DNA of 10,541 bases, from NCBI GenBank assembly GCA_030605515.1, contig JAUWIE010000021.1:1-10541 (forward strand), given 5' to 3'. Below the pieces are notes generated by a model. The model was not told where the DNA came from. It was given only the letters and a program-made list of their open reading frames with translations, and ran no database searches. The stretch's first letter is position 1; the number at the start of each line of letters is the position of its first letter. This document shows, one piece after another, positions 1 through 5,264 of the stretch. Made by a program: the position numbers and the translations under genes. This stretch comes from Thermoplasmatota archaeon. Its GTDB lineage: Archaea; Thermoplasmatota; E2; DHVEG-1.

Positions 1-51
1 CCCATCCTGGTTGCTCCTTGCTACCAGTTTGTGGATGTCATGATCATCTAA
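1..51 (+). CDS. Possible C-terminal end of an upstream gene (partial)
   Basis: Frame 1 is open from the window edge to a TAA at 49-51 and would encode 16 residues ending in FVDVMII. Codon choice looks plausible for coding DNA, but the stretch is too short to recognise a family, and another frame is also open here for about 90 bases. If real, this gene ended about 100 bp upstream of the mobile element. Before that insertion it would have been the direct neighbour of the thermosome promoter. Confidence 0.25.
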   Translation, partial: PILVAPCYQFVDVMII

Positions 52-150
52 AAAAAATCTGTTATTTAAATTTGAAAAGATTCGCCTATCATTAAAAAAA
101 TGGTGTTAAAATCCATCTGTTGGATTTATTGGATGGGCTCCCTCGGACAG
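52..150. other. Left flank of the mobile element; former thermosome upstream region
   Basis: This AT-rich stretch has no convincing gene. A small inverted repeat, AAATCCA (109-115) and TGGATTT (121-127) around a 5-nt loop, lies about 24 bp from the element. A further partial copy, TTGGATGG (129-136), follows. Because the 8-bp target duplication ends here, this DNA was directly joined to position 2964 before the insertion. It would then have lain just upstream of the thermosome TATA box. An operator role is only a guess. Confidence 0.4.
143..150. repeat. Target site duplication, left copy (8 bp)
   Basis: TCGGACAG directly precedes the left terminal inverted repeat. The same 8 bp directly follows the right one at 2956-2963, in the same orientation. 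An 8-bp duplication is the length known for IS6-family transposition, matching the transposase type inside. Confidence 0.93.
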
Positions 151-172
151 GGTTCTGTATCATACTGTGGTG
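151..172 (+). repeat. Left terminal inverted repeat (22 bp)
   Basis: This starts GGTTCTGTATCA and ends ACTGTGGTG. It is the exact reverse complement of 2934-2955. Its last four bases (GGTG) are also the start of the first 14-bp subterminal repeat. Confidence 0.95.
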
Positions 173-210
173 GTCTATTAGCGGTGTCCCATTAGTGGTG
201 TTCATTCTTT
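169..210 (+). repeat. Left subterminal iterons, three 14-bp units
   Basis: Three tandem 14-mers follow the TIR tip: GGTGGTCTATTAGC (169-182), GGTGTCCCATTAGT (183-196) and GGTGTTCATTCTTT (197-210). The second matches the units at the right end best. The array begins 18 bp from the tip at both ends. Such arrays are plausible transposase binding sites, inferred from position only. Confidence 0.75.
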
Positions 211-280
211 AAGGTACTGTGTAATGCGAGTGAGGGACAAATAGTTTAGGAAATTTAGTTTGGCGATTAATACTATACCA

Positions 281-297
281 AAATTATTTAAATATTA
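281..297 (+). promoter_or_regulatory. Putative promoter of the left passenger gene
   Basis: The AT-rich AAATTATTTAAATATTA is a TATA-like box about 35 bp upstream of the ATG at 324. With an archaeal start about 25 bp downstream of the box, the transcript would have a leader of only about 10 nt. This fits the absence of a Shine-Dalgarno motif before that gene. Confidence 0.45.
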
Positions 298-323
298 ATA
301 GTATCATATAATCGTAGTATTTT

Positions 324-725
324 ATGGAACAAAAAGAAATCTTAATGAGAGAATGGGAAAAACGGTATGATTCTTATATCCACTATAGAAATCAATTTTT
401 AAATTTCATCTCATTAATGTTAATTGTCATAGTATCGTCTTATACCATTGCCTTCAATATTGATATTGCATATGTATCAAAAAATATTTTAATGTCCCTT
501 CCCGTTATTTGTGTTTTATTAGGTTTATATACTTGTGTAGTAATTATAAAAGTAACAAATAAATTAAGTATTAGAATGAATGAATTACAAAATGAATTAG
601 GCATGGGGAGTTTTGATACTTTAGAATCACTAACAAGCGCAGTAGGAAGTATGAAATATGTTAATGTAATGTTATTTATTATTTTCGTTTGTATATTAAT
701 GGCATCAATAGCAAAGATAATATAA
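324..725 (+). CDS. Small three-TM membrane protein, passenger of the IS6-like element
   Basis: This 133-residue protein is not a family I recognise. It has a charged N-terminal segment (residues 1-25, rich in E, K and R) followed by three hydrophobic segments at about 26-46, 54-77 and 111-130. Between the last two is a polar loop that may be helical (79-109). It has no signal peptide cleavage motif and no visible catalytic residues. It lies wholly inside the mobile element, pointing at the transposase gene, with 21 bp between their stop codons. The start at 324 was chosen because a TATA-like box lies about 35 bp upstream and no earlier ATG is in frame; no Shine-Dalgarno motif is visible, so the transcript may be nearly leaderless. 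The cytoplasmic-head-plus-TM layout resembles small membrane effector or accessory proteins such as SLATT-type proteins, but I cannot assign it. Confidence 0.75.
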   Translation: MEQKEILMREWEKRYDSYIHYRNQFLNFISLMLIVIVSSYTIAFNIDIAYVSKNILMSLPVICVLLGLYTCVVIIKVTNKLSIRMNELQNELGMGSFDTLESLTSAVGSMKYVNVMLFIIFVCILMASIAKII

Positions 726-746
726 CAAAATGAAGATATTTTAAAA

Positions 747-1916
747 TTATGAATGTGTTTTGTATTTTTGATATTGAATAGATTTTTTCATAAGCGAAAC
801 CCATTTATTGTCTCCTTCAATTGTTATCCCTGCTTCCTCTGATGGTGTTTTACCATCAAGGCTCTCATGAGGCTTAATGAAATTATAGTAAATCCTATTC
901 CCATCAACAATAGGAGTATCCTCAATCTTCAAACCACGCATAACCTTCTCACGTTCCCTTATCGTACCATGAAGCCTTTCTACATGATTATTATTAACAT
1001 GATGTCTAAGCCCTACATTAGGCAGATGTTCAGTTTCATGCGTATTTGTAGTAAACTCTTTCTTAATAGCACTACGATAACTACCAAGCCCATCGGTAAC
1101 AATATATTTAGGCTTTCTACCACCACAGTTCTTTTTAGCCTTCTGGAAAACCATACGAGCATCCCGAACCTTTCTCTCAGTGCTTACAACGCTTGCAAGC
1201 TGAAAACGTGTCCGTTCATCCATAACATTCCACAAATACTCCCAACTTCCATCTATCTTAACTTGCATTTCATCAGCATGCCAAACACTTCCGATGTCGG
1301 GTTGAATATCATTTACATACTCATTCATAATGCCAACATATTTTTCAATCCAACGATACACACTCATATGACCGATATTCAGATTATAGAACTGTTTAAG
1401 ATGATGTTTGATTTTACGGAGACTGACACCCTTAAAATAAAGGTCAAGCGTAAGAGCAATTAGTTTAGGATTATATTTCATGTTCTCAAAATCAACATTG
1501 TTTACAAATTTACGGTTGCAATCCTTACACATGTAGACCTGCTTACCATTTTTCAAACCATATCGTATAAAGTTCTTGGAATAACAGAATTTACAACAAC
1601 TAATTTCATAATCTTTTACCTTGATATTCTGTTTAACCTTTAGATGTAGTTGTTCAAAACGTTCTCGTAGGTTTTTCCAGATACGAACCGCAGATATATG
1701 TTTACAAGGCAATCCGCGGAGTTCATGGTCTAGACAACTGCATTTCCAACGTCTACGAAAAACCGTTACTTGATATGTACCATTACCTGTTTGACTTGGC
1801 ACTATCCAAGTATGATGGTTAACTTCTGTTGGTTCTATTCCAAGTTCTAAAAGAGTCATTCCACGTGCTTTTCTTGCGTTAATCATTTCCTTAATATCAA
1901 TATGTTTTTCTTTCAT
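747..1916 (-). CDS. IS6-type DDE transposase with SWIM zinc finger and zinc ribbon
   Basis: This 389-residue enzyme cuts and joins the element ends. In order it shows: a SWIM zinc finger (C59, C61, C71, H73; CxC...CxH) at about 55-80; a zinc ribbon with CxxC pairs at 108/111 and 130/133; a helix-turn-helix region (about 164-192); and a DDE catalytic domain. The acidic triad is probably D215 (motif WHADE), D275 (VTDGLGSY) and E313 (NNHVERLHGTIRERE). The C-terminal YNFIKPHESLDGKTP block is typical of IS6/IS240 transposases. The ATG at 1916 gives the natural family N-terminus MKEKHIDIKE. An in-frame ATG at 1928 sits 16 nt after an AGGAG and is an equally possible start. The frame stays open upstream to 2006, but the extra residues look non-coding. 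No frameshift or lost motif is visible, so the enzyme is probably active. Compared with bacterial IS6 transposases (about 230-240 aa), the N-terminal zinc modules account for most of the extra length. Confidence 0.93.
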   Translation of the reverse strand: MKEKHIDIKEMINARKARGMTLLELGIEPTEVNHHTWIVPSQTGNGTYQVTVFRRRWKCSCLDHELRGLPCKHISAVRIWKNLRERFEQLHLKVKQNIKVKDYEISCCKFCYSKNFIRYGLKNGKQVYMCKDCNRKFVNNVDFENMKYNPKLIALTLDLYFKGVSLRKIKHHLKQFYNLNIGHMSVYRWIEKYVGIMNEYVNDIQPDIGSVWHADEMQVKIDGSWEYLWNVMDERTRFQLASVVSTERKVRDARMVFQKAKKNCGGRKPKYIVTDGLGSYRSAIKKEFTTNTHETEHLPNVGLRHHVNNNHVERLHGTIREREKVMRGLKIEDTPIVDGNRIYYNFIKPHESLDGKTPSEEAGITIEGDNKWVSLMKKSIQYQKYKTHS

Positions 1917-1948
1917 ACAGATCGCCATATTTAGTATGCATTTACTCC

Positions 1949-1970
1949 TTATAAACCTTGTGTTTAAATA
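1949..1970 (-). promoter_or_regulatory. Putative transposase promoter
   Basis: On the minus strand TATTTAAACA (1970-1961) and GTTTATAAG (1956-1948) lie 20-50 bp upstream of the possible starts at 1928 and 1916. Either could serve as a TATA box. They sit in the short gap after the 1978-2340 gene, so the transposase may be transcribed on its own or by read-through from the passengers. Confidence 0.4.
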
Positions 1971-1977
1971 GATAAAA

Positions 1978-2340
1978 TCACTCCACAAAAATAGGAAAAA
2001 CAACAATTTTCCCGCTTTTGGTATAACCCTCTATAGATTTTGCACCTATTAACAGCGTATCATTATTTTTTAATCGTTCATCAACAATATCAAATCGTAT
2101 ATCAATATCCTTTCCAGCATAAAACTCCTCAAATCTCACAAAATACTCATATTCTCTGTTTTTATGACCTTCTCCTTGTACACCCTCTGGTTCTTCATAC
2201 TGCATATCTGCTATCTGGGTATTGCTATCAAATGTTATTGTTATTTCTAAACCATATTCAATTTCACCATAATTATGTAACCGTAATTGATATAATTCAC
2301 CATTCTCCAACTCTAACTGGATATTCGGAAGCAGTAACAT
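1978..2340 (-). CDS. Beta-rich C-terminal part of a probably frameshifted passenger membrane protein
   Basis: This 120-residue frame has no recognised family. From about residue 6 it alternates hydrophobic and polar residues (for example IQLELENGELYQLRLHN, then GLEITITFD). That is the pattern of an Ig-like beta-sandwich following a membrane anchor. It has no signal peptide, no transmembrane helix and no Shine-Dalgarno motif before its first ATG. It overlaps the end of the 2297-2800 frame by 44 bp. Dropping one base near 2331-2329 joins the two frames into about 270 residues: TM, helical region, TM, beta domain. I infer that this is the distal part of one gene split by a single-base insertion. 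Independent translation as an overlapping gene, or frameshifting, remains possible. The stop lies about 50-60 bp upstream of the transposase start. Confidence 0.6.
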   Translation of the reverse strand: MLLLPNIQLELENGELYQLRLHNYGEIEYGLEITITFDSNTQIADMQYEEPEGVQGEGHKNREYEYFVRFEEFYAGKDIDIRFDIVDERLKNNDTLLIGAKSIEGYTKSGKIVVFPIFVE

Positions 2341-2800
2341 CTGAAATTAGATTTTCAGATAATGTCTCTTCAAGTTCTATAATTTTAAAGTATAGACCAC
2401 TAAATGCAATTAAAATGCCTACTATTGTTAAAACAACCATAATTTTTTTATATCTATTGACACCTTCTTCAATATGTATCAATTTTGTTTTATTTGATTT
2501 TGTATCACATTTAATATCTTTTATCCTATCATCAAATTCAGCTTGATTATCATCTAAAATTTCTTTTACTTTTACAAATATTTTCCAAAATTCTTTAAAT
2601 GTTTTAGGTTGCTTTGGTTCTAATCTTAACGCCTTTCTCATATTATCAATACATCCCAGTATACTATCTAAGTGATGTATTTCCTTTGTAAAGATATTTC
2701 CTATTTCATTTAAATCTTTTTTTAAAGAAAGAAGAAAAATCAAACCAATTATCGGCACTAAAACTAAAATTGGTATTAAAAAAATAAAGTAAAATATCAT
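2297..2800 (-). CDS. Membrane protein with two TM helices and a helical middle, passenger gene (N-terminal part)
   Basis: This 167-residue frame begins with a hydrophobic helix (about 3-25). A charged, helix-prone stretch follows (about 27-117, with many K, E and D), then a second TM helix (about 119-140) and a short acidic segment. The last ten or so residues (ASEYPVRVGEW) look like out-of-frame reading, while the beta domain continues in the overlapping frame at 1978-2340. The start is well supported: GGAGGTG at 2811-2805 lies four bases before the ATG at 2800. A TATA-like CTTTTAAAAAC lies further upstream at 2898-2888. I do not recognise the family. With both TM helices inserted, the helical region and the beta domain would lie on opposite membrane faces only if one helix is a re-entrant or anchor segment; the topology is undetermined. 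The gene lies inside the mobile element and is transcribed divergently from the thermosome gene. Confidence 0.7.
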   Translation of the reverse strand: MIFYFIFLIPILVLVPIIGLIFLLSLKKDLNEIGNIFTKEIHHLDSILGCIDNMRKALRLEPKQPKTFKEFWKIFVKVKEILDDNQAEFDDRIKDIKCDTKSNKTKLIHIEEGVNRYKKIMVVLTIVGILIAFSGLYFKIIELEETLSENLISDVTASEYPVRVGEW

Positions 2801-2804
2801 ATGC

Positions 2805-2811
2805 CACCTCC
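2805..2811 (-). promoter_or_regulatory. Strong Shine-Dalgarno site of the right passenger gene
   Basis: On the minus strand GGAGGTG is a near-perfect complement to the archaeal 16S rRNA tail and lies four bases before the ATG at 2800. It fixes that start. It also contrasts with the overlapping 1978-2340 frame, which has no such site. Confidence 0.8.
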
Positions 2812-2887
2812 ATCAAAAAAATCATACAAAGTTTGGCGACCTGTATGAAATTCTAAAACGGAGATGGCAACAACATCAAACAAATAG

Positions 2888-2898
2888 GTTTTTAAAAG
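2888..2898 (-). promoter_or_regulatory. Putative TATA box of the right passenger gene
   Basis: CTTTTAAAAAC on the minus strand would place transcription start near 2867, giving a leader of about 65 nt before the ATG at 2800. The box lies just inside the right iterons, so transposase binding there could repress passenger expression. That is inference from position only. Confidence 0.35.
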
Positions 2899-2937
2899 AT
2901 TTTGCCAACCCCGATGGGACAACCCCGATGGGACACC
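2896..2937 (-). repeat. Right subterminal iterons, 14-bp units
   Basis: Read inward on the minus strand: GGTGTCCCATCGGG (2937-2924), GTTGTCCCATCGGG (2923-2910), then a decayed unit beginning GTTGG (2909-2896). The first two differ at one base. Phase and distance from the tip (18 bp) are the same as at the left end, so the element ends are built alike beyond the 22-bp inverted repeats. Confidence 0.8.
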
Positions 2938-2955
2938 ACAGTATGATACAGAACC
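2934..2955 (-). repeat. Right terminal inverted repeat (22 bp)
   Basis: This is the exact reverse complement of 151-172. It ends at 2955 and is followed immediately by the second TCGGACAG. Its outer boundary lies 13 bp before the thermosome TATA box. Confidence 0.95.
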
Positions 2956-2963
2956 TCGGACAG
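2956..2963. repeat. Target site duplication, right copy (8 bp)
   Basis: TCGGACAG is identical to 143-150. Deleting 151-2963 would restore the pre-insertion sequence GGACAG|CAAGCTTTATATAG, joining the left flank directly to the thermosome promoter. Confidence 0.93.
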
Positions 2964-2977
2964 CAAGCTTTATATAG
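2963..2977 (+). promoter_or_regulatory. Thermosome core promoter (BRE and TATA box)
   Basis: TTTATATA at 2969-2976 is a near-ideal archaeal TATA box, preceded by GCAAGC, which is a reasonable BRE. Transcription should start near 3000, leaving a leader of about 38 nt. The Shine-Dalgarno GGAGG (3020-3024) is 12 bases before the ATG at 3037. The mobile element ends 13 bp upstream of the box, so TBP and TFB sites are retained. Any activator or operator further upstream has been separated from it. Confidence 0.85.
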
Positions 2978-3036
2978 AAGTGTTTGTATACCACTCCTAC
3001 TTTTAACTCTAATTTTAGAGGAGGCGAAAGAGAATT

Positions 3037-4689
3037 ATGATAAGTGGACAACAACCAATAATTGTATTGAAAGAAGGAACAAAAAGAGAAAGAGGCAAAG
3101 GAGCACAATCAAACAACATAACGGCAGCACGAGCAATATCTGATGCAGTAAAATCAACACTCGGTCCAAAAGGAATGGACAAAATGCTCGTTGATTCAAT
3201 GGGAGATGTCGTTATAACAAACGATGGTGCAACAATATTGAAAGAAATCGACGTAGAGCACCCAGCTGCAAAGATGATAGTGGAAGTAGCAAAATCACAA
3301 GATGAAGAATGTGGCGATGGAACGACAAGTGCTGTAGTTCTCACTGGTGAATTGTTAAAATACGCAGGAGAATTACTGGAACAAAACATCCATCCAACAG
3401 TTATATGCGGTGGATACAAACTTGCATCAAAAAAAGCAATAGAAACACTAAATAAACTATCAATTGACATTAAATCTGGTGATAAGAAAACACTGAAGAA
3501 CATTGCAATGACCTCCATGGCAAGTAAAGGAGCAAGTGCAGAAAAAGATGTTCTTGCAGAAGTTGTCGTTGAAGCTGTCACAAATATCGCGGAGAAAATT
3601 GGTGGAAAAACATCAGTAGATCTTGACAATATCCAAATCCAGAAAAAACAAGGAGGCGGCATTAGAAACACAGAGATAATTAAAGGAATAATACTTGACA
3701 AAGAACGAGTTCATGAGGGTATGCCAAAAAACATTAAAAACGCAAAAATTGCACTAGTAAACGCTGCTCTTGAAGTAAAAAAAACAGAAGTAGATGCAAG
3801 AATTCAGATTCAGGATCCAACACAACTACAAGCTTTCCTTGATGAAGAAGAAGGAATGCTTAGGAAAATGGTCGAAAAAGTCAAAAAAAGCGGTGCAAAT
3901 GTCCTTATCTGCCAAAAAGGAATTGATGACATAGCACAGCATTTTCTTGCAAAAGAGGATATCTATACAGTTAGACGCGCAAAAAAAAGTGACATGGAAA
4001 AACTTTCAAAAGCAACTGGGGCTAAAATCATTGCAAACCTTGATGGATTAACATCAAAAGATATAGGTTACGCAGGAAACGTTGAAGAGACAAAAATAGG
4101 CGATGATAAAATGACATTTATTACAGACTGCAAAAATCCAAAAGCAGTATCCATTCTCATTCGTGGAACAACTGAACATATAATAGATGAACTTGAACGC
4201 GGATTACATGACGCACTATCAGTTGTAAAAGTCGCACTTGAAGATGGAAAAATGACCGCAGGTGGAGGATCAGCTTCAATAGCAATAGCAATGTCTCTTC
4301 GTGACTATGCTCCATCTATAGGTGGAAGAGAACAAATGGCAATTGAAGCATTTGCAAATGCAATTGAAATCATACCAAAAACTCTATCCGAAAACGCTGG
4401 TCTTGATCCAATTGACATGATGCTTGAAATAAGAAGCGCACATAAAAAAGGGAATAAATACGCAGGTATTAACGTCCATGATGGACATGTAGACGACATG
4501 CTAATAAACAATATTGTAGAACCATTACGTGTAAGTAAACAAGAAATAGAGGCATCCTCAGAAGCCGCATCAATGATACTCAGAATTGATGATGTCATCG
4601 CTTCAAAAGGCGGAGGAGGACCACCAGGCGGACCTGGAGGAATGCCACCAGGTGGAATGCCACCAGGTATGGGCGGAATGGATTACTAA
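3037..4689 (+). CDS. thsA: Thermosome subunit (group II chaperonin)
   Basis: This 550-residue protein has the normal length for an archaeal thermosome subunit. These form cytosolic double rings with a built-in lid and fold proteins by ATP-driven closure. The nucleotide site is complete at the N-terminus: GPKGMDKML from residue 43, NDGATIL from 62 and GDGTTS at 93-98 with the metal-binding D94. The ALEDGK block supplies the catalytic aspartate, probably D403. GGREQ and NAGLDPID, typical of the family, follow. The tail from about 525 is rich in G, P and M, as in the GGM tails of group II chaperonins. One oddity: after GGG (409-411) the residue usually glutamate in GGGAxE is S414. The gene has its own strong promoter and heads a folding cluster with grpE and dnaK. 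Thermosome hetero-oligomers are common; whether other subunits exist lies outside this window. Confidence 0.97.
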   Translation: MISGQQPIIVLKEGTKRERGKGAQSNNITAARAISDAVKSTLGPKGMDKMLVDSMGDVVITNDGATILKEIDVEHPAAKMIVEVAKSQDEECGDGTTSAVVLTGELLKYAGELLEQNIHPTVICGGYKLASKKAIETLNKLSIDIKSGDKKTLKNIAMTSMASKGASAEKDVLAEVVVEAVTNIAEKIGGKTSVDLDNIQIQKKQGGGIRNTEIIKGIILDKERVHEGMPKNIKNAKIALVNAALEVKKTEVDARIQIQDPTQLQAFLDEEEGMLRKMVEKVKKSGANVLICQKGIDDIAQHFLAKEDIYTVRRAKKSDMEKLSKATGAKIIANLDGLTSKDIGYAGNVEETKIGDDKMTFITDCKNPKAVSILIRGTTEHIIDELERGLHDALSVVKVALEDGKMTAGGGSASIAIAMSLRDYAPSIGGREQMAIEAFANAIEIIPKTLSENAGLDPIDMMLEIRSAHKKGNKYAGINVHDGHVDDMLINNIVEPLRVSKQEIEASSEAASMILRIDDVIASKGGGGPPGGPGGMPPGGMPPGMGGMDY

Positions 4690-4703
4690 TAACATCCAAC
4701 CCC

Positions 4704-4720
4704 TCTTTTTTCTTTTTTTT
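4704..4720 (+). terminator. Poly-T tract after the thermosome gene
   Basis: Fifteen of 17 bases are T, in two runs broken by single C residues, beginning 15 bases after the thermosome stop. Archaeal RNA polymerase terminates at such U-tracts without a hairpin. The grpE start follows within 11 bases and lacks a well-placed TATA box of its own, so termination is probably partial and sets a ratio between chaperonin and GrpE/DnaK. Confidence 0.6.
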
Positions 4721-4730
4721 AATTATAATT

Positions 4731-5243
4731 ATGGTGAGTATGACAACTAAGAAACCTACAGGTAAAAAGAAAGATACAACTGAAAAAAAAACAACTAATC
4801 CTAGAAAGGAAATAGATAAATTAAAACAAGAATTAACAAACAAAGATGACAAATTATTACGCAGTATAGCAGATTTCCAAAACTATCAAAAAAGAATGGA
4901 AAAAGAACTAATATTAAAAGAAGAAGAAATAAAGAAAAAATATCTTTCCGAGTTAATTGATATTAATGAATTGCTGAAAAAAGCATATGATGATAATGAT
5001 CCTAAAACAGGTTTAAAATTAATTTTAAATAACCTAAATAATTTCTTTGAAAAAGAACAAATTAAATGTATTGATTGTATTGGTAAAATGTTTGATCATA
5101 ACCTTCATCACGCAGTTTCTACAATAGAAAAAGAAGGTTGTGATGATGATACAATTATTGAGGAGGTAAAAAAAGGTTATATGATAAATGAGAAACTACT
5201 TAGACCTTCTCAAGTAATTGTTGCTAAGAATAAAAAAAAATGA
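4731..5243 (+). CDS. grpE: GrpE, nucleotide exchange factor for DnaK
   Basis: GrpE releases ADP from DnaK so that substrate can leave. This 170-residue protein has the expected layout: a lysine-rich disordered start (1-25), a long coiled coil (about 26-75) with the signature ADFQNYQKRMEKE at 47-59, then the four-helix and beta-wing domain. That domain shows GKMFDHNLHHAV (118-129) and EEVKKGYMINEKLLRPSQVIVA (144-165, wing strands), matching the family pattern G..FDP..HEAV ... GY...G.LLRPA.V.V. The start at 4731 gives the longest frame; an ATG three codons later (4740) is possible, with GGTGA just before it. The gap to the thermosome stop is 41 bp and that to dnaK is 21 bp, so it is probably cotranscribed with dnaK. 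The low complexity (many K, E and D) matches the AT-rich codon use. Confidence 0.95.
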   Translation: MVSMTTKKPTGKKKDTTEKKTTNPRKEIDKLKQELTNKDDKLLRSIADFQNYQKRMEKELILKEEEIKKKYLSELIDINELLKKAYDDNDPKTGLKLILNNLNNFFEKEQIKCIDCIGKMFDHNLHHAVSTIEKEGCDDDTIIEEVKKGYMINEKLLRPSQVIVAKNKKK

Positions 5244-5264
5244 TAAATAAAAGGTGATATAAAA

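Larger units (their letters stand above)
151..2955. mobile_element. IS6-family-like insertion element carrying passenger genes (2,805 bp)
   Basis: The element is bounded by perfect 22-bp terminal inverted repeats starting GGTTCTGTATCA and by an 8-bp target duplication, so both ends are precisely defined. The GGTTCTGT tip resembles IS6-family ends such as the GGCACTGT of IS26. Inside are one DDE transposase (minus strand, 747 to about 1916) and unrelated passengers: a three-TM protein on the left (324-725, plus) and one apparently split membrane protein on the right (1978-2800, minus). Classical IS6 elements are about 0.7-1.3 kb with only a transposase, so this one is more than twice the usual size. 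No internal copy of the ends was seen, so it looks like a single transposable unit and not two elements side by side. It is probably recent, because the TIRs and duplication are undamaged. Confidence 0.92.

Noticed and set aside
1..90. Another open frame on the plus strand ending near 90
   Set aside because: Composition looks non-coding and no family is recognisable. Frame 1 ending at 51 is the slightly better candidate, and even that is weak.
257..266. Ten-base direct repeat AGTTTGGCGA at 257-266 and 2830-2839
   Set aside because: A 10-mer shared by two places in nearly 3 kb is expected by chance, and it does not keep a matching distance from the element tips.
867..1463. Open frame of 198 codons on the plus strand inside the transposase gene
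   Set aside because: It lies opposite the transposase, whose conserved zinc and DDE motifs show the minus strand to be the coding one. The plus-strand product has no recognisable domain.
2040..2546. Open frame of 168 codons on the plus strand across the right passenger gene
   Set aside because: The minus-strand frames have a strong ribosome site and domain-like composition. The plus-strand product is a low-quality mirror with no start signal.
2797..3108. Minus-strand frame spanning the element's right end and the thermosome start
   Set aside because: It crosses the transposon boundary and the thermosome promoter, so it cannot be an ancestral gene, and it has no ribosome site.
3015..3701. 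Long minus-strand frame opposite the thermosome N-terminus
   Set aside because: The thermosome is unmistakable on the plus strand. The opposite frame is an antisense shadow without domains.
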